Assembly (NCBI GenBank): GCA_019749945.1
Contig: JAIEPF010000005.1
Span: forward strand, 1-43,824
Source: Burkholderiales bacterium
GTDB lineage: Bacteria; Pseudomonadota; Gammaproteobacteria; Burkholderiales; SG8-41
Direction: 5' to 3'
Length of the DNA stretch: 43,824 nt
The notes under the pieces were generated by a model, which was not told the DNA's origin, did no database searches, and was given only the letters and a program-made list of their open reading frames with translations. A program made the position numbers and the translations under genes. Shown here in pieces: positions 7,865 to 17,145 of the stretch; positions within the stretch are counted from its first letter, which is position 1; each line of letters begins with the position of its first letter.

Positions 7865-10012
7865 TCAGCCCTTGACGCGGCTGATGCGCACGACTTCGGG
7901 GATTTTCCGCAGATCGCGCACGATGCGCGCCAGATGCATGCGGTTCATGACCTGCACGGTGAAACGCATGCCGGTGTAGGTGCCGCCGTCCTCGGGATCG
8001 ACGGCGACGTTCTGGATGTTGGATTCGGCGGCGGCGATTTCGGCGGCGACCTTGGCCAGTACGCCGCGCTGGTTGGCGACAACGAGCCGGATGCCGACAT
8101 CAAACAGCTTCGACGGATTGGCGTCCCATTGCACGTCGAGCACGCGTTCGGGATCACGGTGGCTTTTGGCGATGACCGGGCAGTCGTGGGTGTGCACCAC
8201 CATGCCCTGGCCCTTGCTGATGATGCCGATGATCGGGTCACCGGGGATCGGTCCGCAACAGCGTGCAAACTGCACCGCGATGCCTTCCGAGCCGCGCACC
8301 ACGACGGCGCCCACCGGCCGTGCCTCCGCCGGCAGCGGCTCGCCCATCGCCAGCAACTGGTGCGCCACCACCACGGCCAGACGTTTGCCGAGGCCGATGT
8401 CGGAGAGGATGTCATTGCGCGAGCGGCCGCTGGAATCGCGCACCAGCTTGTCCCACTGCGCGTCATTGACATCGGGCAGGCTGGCCTTGAAATTGGCCAG
8501 CGCCTGCTGCAGCAGGCGGCTGCCGAGCTGCACCGACTCGGAAAAATGCATGGTCTTCAGGAAATGGCGGATGTGGGCGCGCGCCTTGGCGGTGGCGACG
8601 AAATTCAGCCACAGCGGATTCGGCTTGGCATGGGAGGCGGTGATGATCTCGACGCGGTCGCCGTTCCTGAGCTCGGTCCTGAGCGGCATCAGCTCCTGGT
8701 TGATCTTGACCGCGACGCAGCGGTTGCCGATGTCGGTGTGCACGGCATAGGCGAAGTCAACCGCGCTGGCGCCGCGCGGCAGTGACATGATCTTGCCCTT
8801 GGGCGTGAACACGTAGACCTCGTCCGGGAACAGATCGACTTTCAGGTGTTCGAGGAATTCGACCGAGTCGCCCGATTCCGACTGCATTTCGAGCAGGCTT
8901 TGCAGCCACTGGTGGGTTTTTTGCTGCAGTTCAGACAGCGAGGTGTCGGAGCTTTTATACAACCAGTGCGAGGCGACGCCGGCTTCGGCGATGCGGTGCA
9001 TGTCCGCGGTGCGGATCTGGATTTCGATCGGGCTGCCGAAGGGGCCGAACAGCGTGGTGTGCAGCGACTGGTAGCCGTTGGCCTTGGGGATCGCGATGTA
9101 GTCCTTGAACTTGCCGGGGATCGGCTTGTAGAGCCCGTGCAGCACGCCGAGCGCGACATAACAGGCGGGCATGTCCTTGACGATGATGCGGAAGCCGAAC
9201 ACGTCATGGACCTGCGCGAAGGACAGGTGTTTTTCACGCATTTTGCGGTACACCGAATGCAGGTGTTTTTCGCGGCCCTGCACCTGGGCTTCAAGCTTGT
9301 AATCACCGAGCCGGCGTTCAATGCTTTCCAGCACCTTGCTCACGACCTCACGCCGGTTGCCGCGCGCCGTCTTGATGGCTTTGGCCAGCACGCGGAAACG
9401 GTCCGGGTACAGGTGCTGGAACGCCAGATCTTCCATTTCCTGGTAGATGCTGTTCAGTCCCAGGCGGTTGGCGATGGGCGCGTAGATTTCGAGGGTTTCG
9501 CGCGCGACGCGCTGGCGTTTCTGCGGATGCACCGCATCCAGCGTGCGCATGTTGTGCAGGCGGTCGGCGAGCTTGATCAGCATCACGCGCACGTCGCGCG
9601 CCATCGCCAGCAGCATTTTGCGGAAGTTTTCGGCCTGCGCCTTTTCCTGGCTGTCGAATTCGATGCGGTCGAGCTTGGACACGCCGTCGACCAGTTCGGC
9701 GACGGGGCGGCCGAACTGTTCGGCGATCTGGTTTTTGGTGACGTCGGTGTCTTCGACGACGTCGTGCAGCAGCGCCGCGGTCAGCGCCTGCGCGTCAAGG
9801 TGCCACTGCGCGAGGATGCTGGCGACAGCCAGCGGATGCGCGATATAGGGTTCGCCGGATTTGCGGAACTGACCCTCATGAGCCGACTCGCTGAAATGGT
9901 AGGCGGCCTGCAGTTGCGCCAGATCTTCCGGCTTGAGGTATCCCGACCACTCCTGGAACAGCGCGGTAGCGGTGGGTGGTGCGGCGACGATGGGGCGGGC
10001 CGAGGCAGTCAT
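7865..10012 (-). CDS. spoT: Bifunctional (p)ppGpp synthetase/hydrolase SpoT
   Basis: This 715-residue RelA/SpoT homologue is close to E. coli SpoT in length (about 702). The N-terminal HD hydrolase domain is intact: His59 in 'YIAHP', His83-Asp84 in 'LLHDVVED', Glu87-Asp88. The synthetase domain carries 'VHDVFGFRI', 'DYIAIPKANGYQSLHTT' and 'IEIQIRT', so both activities look possible. A TGS domain ('VYVFTPKGKIMSLPRGAS') and a C-terminal ACT domain follow; the zinc-finger/CC region contains 'ARCCGPIPGD'. It makes and degrades the stringent-response alarmone. Its order after gmk and rpoZ is the conserved proteobacterial one. Confidence 0.96.
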   Translation of the reverse strand: MTASARPIVAAPPTATALFQEWSGYLKPEDLAQLQAAYHFSESAHEGQFRKSGEPYIAHPLAVASILAQWHLDAQALTAALLHDVVEDTDVTKNQIAEQFGRPVAELVDGVSKLDRIEFDSQEKAQAENFRKMLLAMARDVRVMLIKLADRLHNMRTLDAVHPQKRQRVARETLEIYAPIANRLGLNSIYQEMEDLAFQHLYPDRFRVLAKAIKTARGNRREVVSKVLESIERRLGDYKLEAQVQGREKHLHSVYRKMREKHLSFAQVHDVFGFRIIVKDMPACYVALGVLHGLYKPIPGKFKDYIAIPKANGYQSLHTTLFGPFGSPIEIQIRTADMHRIAEAGVASHWLYKSSDTSLSELQQKTHQWLQSLLEMQSESGDSVEFLEHLKVDLFPDEVYVFTPKGKIMSLPRGASAVDFAYAVHTDIGNRCVAVKINQELMPLRTELRNGDRVEIITASHAKPNPLWLNFVATAKARAHIRHFLKTMHFSESVQLGSRLLQQALANFKASLPDVNDAQWDKLVRDSSGRSRNDILSDIGLGKRLAVVVAHQLLAMGEPLPAEARPVGAVVVRGSEGIAVQFARCCGPIPGDPIIGIISKGQGMVVHTHDCPVIAKSHRDPERVLDVQWDANPSKLFDVGIRLVVANQRGVLAKVAAEIAAAESNIQNVAVDPEDGGTYTGMRFTVQVMNRMHLARIVRDLRKIPEVVRISRVKG

Positions 10013-10072
10013 GCGTCCTGTGCAGTATATCCGCGTTCAGGAGCACAGCCTCAGCCGGAGGCGGCGCGCCTG

Positions 10073-10279
10073 TTACGTCGGGCTTTTGTTGAGGATGTCC
10101 GCGCCGTATTTTCCTGCCGCGAGTTCGCGCAGGGCGATGACGGTCGGTTTGTCGCGGGTGGCGTCGATCATCGGCTGGGCGCCGTTCGCCAGTTGCCGGG
10201 CGCGGTACGTGGCCGCCAGCGACATGTCGAAACGGTTGGGGATGATTTTCATGCAATCGTCTACAGTGATGCGGGCCAT
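10073..10279 (-). CDS. rpoZ: RNA polymerase omega subunit
   Basis: This 68-residue protein starts '[20 protein letters not shown]', the canonical omega N-terminus, with the conserved 'RARQLANG' helix and a '[14 protein letters not shown]' segment. Omega wraps the beta-prime C-terminus, aids assembly of the polymerase, and in proteobacteria forms part of a ppGpp binding site. That fits its position between gmk and spoT. It lies 33 bases downstream of gmk and 60 bases upstream of spoT on the same strand. E. coli omega is longer (91); the shorter form is usual in betaproteobacteria. Confidence 0.95.
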   Translation of the reverse strand: MARITVDDCMKIIPNRFDMSLAATYRARQLANGAQPMIDATRDKPTVIALRELAAGKYGADILNKSPT

Positions 10280-10312
10280 GTGGTTTCCTACCCTGAGGGT
10301 TTTTTACGTTAT

Positions 10313-10921
10313 TTACTTAAGTCGGTTGATCAGCGTGGCATGCCGGTTGAGCTGGCGCGGGGTGCGCAGACGTTCGGCGCGGACGACATCCTGCAGTTCG
10401 GATGCGGCCGTCCGGAAATCGTTGTTGATAATAACATAGTCGAAGTCCGTAACGTGGGCGATTTCCTCGCGGGCATTGCTCAGTCGCCGGGCGATCACGT
10501 CAGCGGGATCCTGACCGCGGGTGTTCAGGCGCTGCATCAAGGCCTCGAACGAGGGCGGCAGGATGAAAATACTGATCGCGGCCGGCATCAGCCTGCGCAC
10601 CTGGGCGGCACCCTGCCAGTCGATTTCGAGCACGATATCGATATCGGCGGCCACCTGCTCCTCAACCCATTTTCGTGACGTGGCATAGCGGTTGCCGTGC
10701 ACCAGTGCCGATTCGAGGAAATCGCCGGCCTTGGCCATGCGTTCGAATTCGGCGACGCTGACAAAATGATAATGGCTGCCGTTGACCTCACCCGGGCGCG
10801 GCGAGCGTGTGGTGTACGACACCGACTTGCGGATGCCGCGATCCGTTTCCAGCAGCGCCGCCACCAGGCTGGTTTTACCGGCGCCGGAGGGCGCGCTGAC
10901 GATGTAGAGGTTGCCGCTCAT
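10313..10921 (-). CDS. gmk: Guanylate kinase
   Basis: The 202-residue enzyme phosphorylates GMP to GDP with ATP. P-loop 'SAPSGAGKTSL' (residues 9-19), GMP-binding 'SVSYTTRSPRPGE' and 'HYHF', and lid/core motifs 'LEIDWQGAAQVR' and 'ILPPS' are all present, and length matches the family (about 207). It heads the gmk-rpoZ-spoT series on the minus strand. In many proteobacteria yicC is the gene just upstream; here yicC is about 17 kb away and a ZIP transporter gene takes that place. Confidence 0.96.
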   Translation of the reverse strand: MSGNLYIVSAPSGAGKTSLVAALLETDRGIRKSVSYTTRSPRPGEVNGSHYHFVSVAEFERMAKAGDFLESALVHGNRYATSRKWVEEQVAADIDIVLEIDWQGAAQVRRLMPAAISIFILPPSFEALMQRLNTRGQDPADVIARRLSNAREEIAHVTDFDYVIINNDFRTAASELQDVVRAERLRTPRQLNRHATLINRLK

Positions 10922-11088
10922 GCCGGAGGTCGCTGCTCTTGTGTTGCCGGATATTCCCGGCTTTGACCGGGGTAGTGGGCGCAGGGCTTGAGGCTAACAG
11001 GAGGTGTTGCGAGCGGCAAGCGCTGCGCGCAACCGGTTTCAGCTCGCGCGCGGATGCCCCGGGCAGGGCGCATCATGCCGGTCTGTCG

Positions 11089-11973
11089 TCATGCCAGCAG
11101 TTGGTCTGACAAAATCATCAGCAGAAACCCCGCGATTATGCTGGCTGTCGCGATGTGGCGATTATTTCCGCGGTGCATTTCGGGAATGATTTCGTGACTG
11201 ATCACGAACAGCATGCCTCCGGCGGCGAACGCCAATGCCCAGGGCAGCAGATCGCGCATCATGGAAATCAGGCTGGCGCCGAGGAATCCGCCGAGGGGCT
11301 CCACCATACCGGTCAGCAGCGCGATGCAGAACGCCCTGGCCGGCGACAGGCCGATGGTCCGCAGCGCGATGGCGATCACCAGCCCTTCCGGCATGTTTTG
11401 CAGCGCGATGCCCGCAGTCAGCGCGTTGGCGCCAGCCGTACCGTCCCCCTGCGCGACACCAACGGCCAGACCTTCCGGGAGGTTGTGCAGTGTGATGGCG
11501 AGCACAAACAGCCAGGCACCGGATAATCCCGGTAGGCTGGGCTGACTGTCGTGGTGTTGTCCGTGCAGCAGCAGCCGTCCAATTGCGAACAGGAACAGGG
11601 TACCGAGCGCGAGTCCGGCGGCGACAATCAAGATGCCGCCGGTCATGCTGCCGGTCTGCGCGGCTCCGGCTTCGAGCGCAGGTGCAATTAGCGAGACAAA
11701 ACTCGCGGCGAGCATGACGCCAGCGCCGAAACCGAGAAGACTGTTTTGTGTGTGATCGGAAATCCGCCGCAGGAACAGCGCGGGAAGCGCCCCGCTGCCG
11801 GTTGCAAGGGTGGTAAACAGCGTCGCCATCAGCGCCGCCCCGACGGCGGAGCTGTGCCAGCCCGCTGCGCCGGCAAGAAGCGTGATCAGGACAAGAATCA
11901 GTGCGGCAGACAGCGTCAGCCAGAGGGCATTGCCGGAAGCCCAGCGTTGGATACCCGTCATCGGCCCGGTCAT
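11089..11973 (-). CDS. ZIP-family metal transporter
   Basis: The 294-residue product has eight likely membrane helices and the two ZIP metal-site signatures 'HNLPEGLAVGV' and 'QNMPEGLVIAI', plus a further 'VISHEIIPEMHRG' helix. A short His-containing loop ('HGQHHDSQP') lies between helices three and four. ZIP proteins import divalent metals such as zinc, iron or manganese; the GufA-like subgroup is the closest match by motif. Starts at 11973 or 11961 are both plausible. The longer frame to 12093 would overlap the upstream carboxyltransferase. It is the last gene of the long leftward catabolic series, 41 bases after the second carboxyltransferase, so it may supply Mg/Mn/Fe for the metal-dependent lyases and aconitase; that link is inference. 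Confidence 0.85.
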   Translation of the reverse strand: MTGPMTGIQRWASGNALWLTLSAALILVLITLLAGAAGWHSSAVGAALMATLFTTLATGSGALPALFLRRISDHTQNSLLGFGAGVMLAASFVSLIAPALEAGAAQTGSMTGGILIVAAGLALGTLFLFAIGRLLLHGQHHDSQPSLPGLSGAWLFVLAITLHNLPEGLAVGVAQGDGTAGANALTAGIALQNMPEGLVIAIALRTIGLSPARAFCIALLTGMVEPLGGFLGASLISMMRDLLPWALAFAAGGMLFVISHEIIPEMHRGNNRHIATASIIAGFLLMILSDQLLA

Positions 11974-12014
11974 TTCCCTGATCTGTTGTTGATCAGCGAT
12001 GGCGCTGTCGGGTA

Positions 12015-13580
12015 TCAGGGTCGCACCCCTGTTTTGTATTTCGGACCGACACTGGTTCTGAGCCGGCCCTGTGCAGCGCTGAAGAACCGCCACAGGTACT
12101 GGCGGGTATCACGCGGGTCTATGACATCCTCGACCGCGAAAGCCTCGGCGGTGAGTATCGGCGAGGCGTAACGCCGCAGCTCGGTTTCGATTTCGGCCTG
12201 CTTTTGTTGTGGATCCGGCGCTGCTTCGATCTCGCGCCGGTATGCGGCAGCGACGCCGCCTTCCACCGGCAGTGATCCCCATTCCGCGGACGGCCATGCC
12301 AGCTTCAGGTCGAGGCCGTTCTTGTCATTGGTGCCCATCCCGGCCATGCCGTAGCATTTGCGGATCACCACTGTGACCACTGGCACGGTGACCTGCAGGC
12401 CCGCGTACACGGTGCGCATGCCCTCGCGCAGCGTCGCCGCGGTTTCGGCGGCGCTGCCGACCATGAAGCCAGGCACGTCGACCAGGTAAATCAGCGGGAT
12501 ATGGAAGTTGTCGCAGAGTTCAACGAAGTGGGTCTGCTTTCTCGCCGCTTTGACGTCCATGGCGCCGCCGAGCACCATCGGATTGTTGGCCACGACGCCA
12601 ACGACCTGGCCACCGATACGGGCGAGGCAGGTGATCACTGATTTGCCGAAGGTCGGCTGGATTTCGAATAGCGAGTCGCGGTCCAGTATCAGCGCAATCA
12701 GTCTGCGCATGTTGTAGGGTTGGCGCCGCTCGCGCGGAACGATCGAGAGCAAGGCCTCTTCGCGCCGCTCAACCGGGTCGGCGGCGGGCAACTGCGGCGG
12801 CAGTTCCCACACGTTCTGCGGAAAATAAGACAGGAATTTCCGGATCTGCAGGAAGCAGTCCGCCTCGTTTTCGGCGACATTGTCCACGGTGCCGGCGACA
12901 TCGACGGCCAGTTGCGCGCCGCCCAGCGCTTCCTTGCTGACTTTTTCGCCGAGCGAGCGTTCCACCACCGGCGGTCCGGCGGCGAAGATCTGGCTGGTAT
13001 TTTTGACCATGATCGACCAGTGCGAGAGGATGGCGCGCCCGGCGGGGCCGCCTGCCGCCGTGCCGAGCACGGCGCTGATCACGGGCACGATGCCCAGCAG
13101 TTCGACCGAGCGTTCAAAGCCGTGAACCCCGGGAAACACCGTGTAGCCGCGTTTTTTCGCGGAACTCACGGTGCCGCCTGCGCCGTCGATCAGATTGATC
13201 AGCGGAATGCGGTACTGACAGGCCAGATCTTCGACGAAACCGCCCTGGCCGCCCTTGCGCCGTTGGCCGCCCCAACTGGTGCCGCCGCGCACGGTGAAAT
13301 CCTCGCCGCCGATGGCGACCGGCCGTCCAGCGATGCTGCCCAACCCCATAACGTAAGGCGCGGGCACCACTTTCAGCAGATTGCCTGCTTCGTCGCGCAC
13401 GGCATTGCCGGTCAGCTTGCCGACCTCTTGAAAGGAGCCGGGGTCGAGCGTCGCCTCGATCCGTTCACGGACCGTCAGGCGGCCCTGCGCGTGGTGGCGC
13501 CTGACCGAGGCCTCGCCGCCCAGTTCTTCCGCCCAACGGTGGCGCTGCCGGATTTCGTCAGTCTCTGGTTTCCAAGTCAT
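12015..13580 (-). CDS. Acyl-CoA carboxylase carboxyltransferase (beta) subunit, copy 2
   Basis: In this 521-residue protein the N-terminal half has the crotonase-fold oxyanion region ('LINLIDGAGGTVSS') and an Ala/Gly-rich 'VLGTAAGGPAGRAILS'. The C-terminal half carries 'VVANNPMVLGGAMD', 'YLVDVPGFMVGSAAE' and 'VIRKCYGMAGMG', the biotin/acyl-CoA site of PccB/MccB-type subunits. Such subunits move CO2 between carboxybiotin and an acyl-CoA. It lacks any biotin carboxylase or biotin carrier domain, and none is encoded nearby, so it must borrow one from elsewhere or act in the decarboxylating direction like MmdA-type enzymes. It starts 9 bases after the KKCGH lyase ends. The substrate is unknown. 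It differs clearly from copy 1 at 17146-18678. Confidence 0.88.
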   Translation of the reverse strand: MTWKPETDEIRQRHRWAEELGGEASVRRHHAQGRLTVRERIEATLDPGSFQEVGKLTGNAVRDEAGNLLKVVPAPYVMGLGSIAGRPVAIGGEDFTVRGGTSWGGQRRKGGQGGFVEDLACQYRIPLINLIDGAGGTVSSAKKRGYTVFPGVHGFERSVELLGIVPVISAVLGTAAGGPAGRAILSHWSIMVKNTSQIFAAGPPVVERSLGEKVSKEALGGAQLAVDVAGTVDNVAENEADCFLQIRKFLSYFPQNVWELPPQLPAADPVERREEALLSIVPRERRQPYNMRRLIALILDRDSLFEIQPTFGKSVITCLARIGGQVVGVVANNPMVLGGAMDVKAARKQTHFVELCDNFHIPLIYLVDVPGFMVGSAAETAATLREGMRTVYAGLQVTVPVVTVVIRKCYGMAGMGTNDKNGLDLKLAWPSAEWGSLPVEGGVAAAYRREIEAAPDPQQKQAEIETELRRYASPILTAEAFAVEDVIDPRDTRQYLWRFFSAAQGRLRTSVGPKYKTGVRP

Positions 13581-13589
13581 GATCTGTTT

Positions 13590-14456
13590 CTAGATGTTTT
13601 TAAGATATTTTTCTTCAATGGCGCGCCAGTGCGCCGCGTTGACCGCCGTTTCGCGGTCGTTGAATGTGGCGAGTTCGCTTTCAACCGCCTCCGTGTTGCC
13701 ATCACGCTTCAGCACGGACAACACGCGGGTGGCTGCCGCGATCGCGGCGCGGTGGGTCTGCGACGGATAGATGCCCAGCCGGTAACCCATGGCTTCGAGC
13801 TCTTGCGCGGGGAGCGCCGGCGTCTTGCCGCCCTCGAAGATGTTTGCAACGGCCGGTTTCGACAGGGCGGATGGTATTGCCGCAAGCTCCTCTCTCGACT
13901 GCGGAGCTTCGACAAACGCCAGATCGGCGCCGGCCTCGAGATAGGCGTGCATACGGTCGAGTGCGGCTGCCAATCCTTCGCCGGCGCGTGCGTCGGTGCG
14001 CGCGATGATCAGCATGTCGGTGTCGCGGCGAGTGTCGACCGCCGCCCTGATCTTGCCGGTCATTTCTGCCTTGTCGACCAGTACTTTACCCTCGTAATGG
14101 CCGCATTTTTTTGGTGAGACCTGGTCTTCGAGATGAAACGCCGCGACGCCGGTTTTTTCGTATTCACGCACGCTTCGTACCACATTCACCGCATTGCCGT
14201 ATCCCGCGTCCATGTCAGCGATTACCGGAATGTCCACCGCTTCCACCGTGCGACTGATCCATTGCACGACCTCGGTCATCGTCAACAGGCCGATGTCGGG
14301 ATAACCATTGGCGCGGGAATAACCGCCGCCGGTGAGGTAGACGGCCGCGAATCCCGCGTTCTGCACCAGCCTCGCGGTGAGTGTGTCGTAGGCGCCGGGC
14401 GCGATGACATAACCGGGTGCCGCCATCATCTGGCGGAATTTTTTGCGCGGGCTCAT
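13590..14456 (-). CDS. Isocitrate-lyase/PEP-mutase family lyase with KKCGH motif
   Basis: This 288-residue TIM-barrel enzyme keeps the full family signature: metal-binding 'DMDAGYG' (Asp81, Asp83), Glu110-Asp111 in 'HLEDQ', and the catalytic loop KKCGH (116-120) with Cys118. That loop marks true lyases such as 2-methylisocitrate lyase (PrpB), isocitrate lyase and dimethylmalate lyase, which cleave a 2-hydroxy-di/tricarboxylate into pyruvate or glyoxylate plus a second acid. ATG at 14456 forms ATGA with the stop of the aconitase gene, so hydratase and lyase are probably coupled, as in the 2-methylcitrate route (dehydratase/hydratase then PrpB). The longer frame lacks family sequence. No prpC-like synthase is present, so I do not call it prpB. 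Confidence 0.86.
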   Translation of the reverse strand: MSPRKKFRQMMAAPGYVIAPGAYDTLTARLVQNAGFAAVYLTGGGYSRANGYPDIGLLTMTEVVQWISRTVEAVDIPVIADMDAGYGNAVNVVRSVREYEKTGVAAFHLEDQVSPKKCGHYEGKVLVDKAEMTGKIRAAVDTRRDTDMLIIARTDARAGEGLAAALDRMHAYLEAGADLAFVEAPQSREELAAIPSALSKPAVANIFEGGKTPALPAQELEAMGYRLGIYPSQTHRAAIAAATRVLSVLKRDGNTEAVESELATFNDRETAVNAAHWRAIEEKYLKNI

Positions 14457-17125
14457 CGAGTTATTTCCTGTGGTTTGTGCAGCCTTTGCCTGAGCACATA
14501 GTGCAGGATGCCGCCATGGCGGTAGTACTGGACTTCCTGCCTTGTGTCGAGCCTGCATAAAACATTGATTTTATGTACTATTTTTAATCCTTTCCGGATA
14601 TGTACCGGCAGCATCGCGCGCGGTTCGAGTTCGCCCTCGAGTCCCGTCACATCGATTTCCTCGCTGCCGTCGAGTCCCAGCGTCCTGCGCGTGGCGCCGT
14701 CGCCAAACTGCAGCGGCAGCACACCCATGCCGACCAGGTTGGAGCGATGGATGCGCTCGAAGGATTCGGCGAGTATCGCGCGAACGCCGAGCAGCCGCGG
14801 ACCCTTCGCCGCCCAGTCCCGCGACGAACCTGCGCCGTACTCGGTTCCGGCAATGACCACCAGCGGTACGCCGCGTTCGCGGTAGCGCTGCGCCGCATCG
14901 AATATCGACATCGCTTCGCCTTCCGGCAGCAGTAGTGTGCGGCTGCCTTCCATTCCGGGCGTCATTTCGTTGCGGATGCGGATATTGGCAAAGGCGCCGC
15001 GCATCATCACATCGTGATTGAGCCGGCGCGCGGCATAGTTGACGAAGTCCGCAGGCTTGATGCCGAGTGATTGCAGGTAATCCGCAGCCGGTGTTCCGAC
15101 CGAGATCGCACCGATCGGGGAAATGTGATCGGTGGTCAGCATGTCGCCGAACATCGCCAGCACGCGTGCACCGCGGATGTCGTTTGCCGGCGGCGGCGCC
15201 GCACCGAAGTCGTCAAAAAAGGGCGGGCGCCGGATGAATGTGCTGTTGTCGTCCCAGGAGAAGTTGGCGCCGCCGGGTGACGATATCCCTTGCCATTCGG
15301 CGGGCCCCTGCTCAATGTCCGCATAGCGCTGGCGGAACAAGGTTGGCGACAAGGTGTTGCGTATCATGCGCTGAATCTCGGCATCCTCAGGCCAGATATC
15401 GCGCAGGAAAACCGGATTTCCGTCGCGGTCGGTACCCAGCGCTTCGGTGTCAAGGTTTTTGCGCATGCTGCCGGCCAGCGCATAGGCGATCACCAGGGGC
15501 GGCGATGCCAGAAAATTGGCGCGAACGGCGGGATGTATGCGACCTTCGAAATTTCGGTTGCCCGACAGCACGGCGCAGGTTGCAAGGCCGTGCTCTTCAA
15601 TGACCGCCGCCAGCGTGGCAGGCAGCGGCCCGGAATTGCCCATGCAGGTCATGCATCCGTAACCGGTGATGTCGAAACCGAGCGCGGCCAGCGGCTCGAT
15701 CAGGCCGTTTTTTTCGAGATAGTCCGCGACCACCCGAGAGCCCGGCGACAGCGAGGTTTTCACCCATGGCGCGACGCGCAGTCCGCGCGCCGCGGCGTTG
15801 CGGGCGAGCAGCCCGGCGCCGATCATGACCGAGGGGTTGGAGGTATTGGTGCAACTGGTGATCGCGGCAATCACCACGTCGCCGTCCCGCAACTGGTATG
15901 AGTGTTCTCCGCTCTTGGCCGTGATCGCCGTGCCGTGTCCGGGGTAGGCGGAATCAAACACGGCGCGGGTCTCCGCGAGGCGGGTGCGTTCGTGCGGCCG
16001 CCGCGGGCCCGCGACCGAAGGCTCGATGGTGGCGAGGTCGATATCGATGAACGAACTGTATTCGGGCAGCGGCGTCATGATGTCGCGCCACAAGCCCTGG
16101 ATGCGTGCGTAGGCCTCGACCAGCGCGATCTGCTGTTCTTCGCGGCCGGTCAGCCTGAGGAAGTCCAGCGTCATCGCATCGATCGCAAAATAACCCATGG
16201 TTGCGCCGTATTCGGGCGCCATGTTCGCGATCGTGGCGCGCTCCGGCAGCGCCAGCGTATCGACGCCGGGTCCGATGAATTCAACAAACTTGCCGATCAG
16301 CTTGTGCCGCCGCAGCTCCTGGGTGATGGCCAGCGCGAGATCGGTCGTGGTGACTCCCGGGCGCAGTCCGGCGTTGAGGCGCACCCCGACGACTTCGGGT
16401 ATCAGCAATGAGACCGGTTCGCCGAGGGCCGCGGTGCCGCCTTCGAGTCCGCCGACGCCCCAGCCGACGACGCCCAGACTGTTGATCATCGGTGTGTGGC
16501 TGTCCATGCCCAGCACCGAGTCAGGGTAGGCGAGGGCGCGGCCGTTTTCCGTGCCGGTCCACACCACCTGCGCGAGGTGTTCGAGGTTGATCTGGTGACA
16601 GATGCCGACACCGGGTGGAATCAGCCGCAGGTTGTTAAAGGCCTGACTGCTCCAGCGCAGGAATTCGTAACGCTCGCGATTGCGCTCGAACTCCAGCGCC
16701 ATGTTGCGGGCATGGGCATCGGGCCGCGCCGTGACATCGGCCATGATCGAGTGATCCACGATCAGGTCGACCGGCTGCAGCGGATTGATGCGCTGCGGAT
16801 CGCCGCCAAGCCGGACCATGGCGTCGCGCATCGCCGCCAAGTCGCCAAGCAGCGGAATGCCCGAGGCCTCGACCATCATCACCCGAGCCGGGGTAAAACC
16901 GATCTCCCGGGTCGAGCTGCGCGCTACGAGCCAGCCGGGTAGGGCGTTGATATCCTCCGCCGCAGCGCCGCGGCGCAGCAGGCTTTCGAGGATGATCTTC
17001 AGTGTGTTGGGCAGGCGCGAGAGGCCCGCGAGTCCGAGCGCTTCCGCCGCGCGCAGGCTGTAATAGTCGTAGCGTTTGCCGCCGACATCGAGCGTTTTAA
17101 GTGTTTCTTCATGTTTAAAGTGCAT
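14453..17125 (-). CDS. acnA: Aconitate hydratase, AcnA type
   Basis: This 890-residue monomeric aconitase is practically the length of E. coli AcnA (891). Iron-sulphur ligands are Cys425 ('SCTNTSNP'), Cys491 and Cys494 ('GYGCMTCMGNSG'), with the same spacing as AcnA 435/501/504. The swivelling C-terminal domain has 'GAGSSRDWAAKG' and 'ESFERIHRSNLVGMG'. It isomerises tricarboxylates through a cis-alkene intermediate, using a labile [4Fe-4S] cluster. I take the start MHFKHEETLKTL at 17125; a frame to 17164 overlaps the upstream gene. Embedded between a carboxyltransferase and a KKCGH lyase, it is more likely pathway-specific (hydrating a substituted aconitate or maleate) than the housekeeping copy, although sequence motifs alone do not exclude the latter. 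Confidence 0.9.
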   Translation of the reverse strand: MHFKHEETLKTLDVGGKRYDYYSLRAAEALGLAGLSRLPNTLKIILESLLRRGAAAEDINALPGWLVARSSTREIGFTPARVMMVEASGIPLLGDLAAMRDAMVRLGGDPQRINPLQPVDLIVDHSIMADVTARPDAHARNMALEFERNRERYEFLRWSSQAFNNLRLIPPGVGICHQINLEHLAQVVWTGTENGRALAYPDSVLGMDSHTPMINSLGVVGWGVGGLEGGTAALGEPVSLLIPEVVGVRLNAGLRPGVTTTDLALAITQELRRHKLIGKFVEFIGPGVDTLALPERATIANMAPEYGATMGYFAIDAMTLDFLRLTGREEQQIALVEAYARIQGLWRDIMTPLPEYSSFIDIDLATIEPSVAGPRRPHERTRLAETRAVFDSAYPGHGTAITAKSGEHSYQLRDGDVVIAAITSCTNTSNPSVMIGAGLLARNAAARGLRVAPWVKTSLSPGSRVVADYLEKNGLIEPLAALGFDITGYGCMTCMGNSGPLPATLAAVIEEHGLATCAVLSGNRNFEGRIHPAVRANFLASPPLVIAYALAGSMRKNLDTEALGTDRDGNPVFLRDIWPEDAEIQRMIRNTLSPTLFRQRYADIEQGPAEWQGISSPGGANFSWDDNSTFIRRPPFFDDFGAAPPPANDIRGARVLAMFGDMLTTDHISPIGAISVGTPAADYLQSLGIKPADFVNYAARRLNHDVMMRGAFANIRIRNEMTPGMEGSRTLLLPEGEAMSIFDAAQRYRERGVPLVVIAGTEYGAGSSRDWAAKGPRLLGVRAILAESFERIHRSNLVGMGVLPLQFGDGATRRTLGLDGSEEIDVTGLEGELEPRAMLPVHIRKGLKIVHKINVLCRLDTRQEVQYYRHGGILHYVLRQRLHKPQEITR

Positions 17126-17145
17126 TGCAAACCCCTGCCCGTGCG

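Noticed and set aside
11007..11032. Hairpin TTGCG-AGCG...CGCT...CGCAA between gmk and the ZIP gene
   Set aside because: It has a three-base bulge and no T-tract in either direction; it could be chance in GC-rich DNA.
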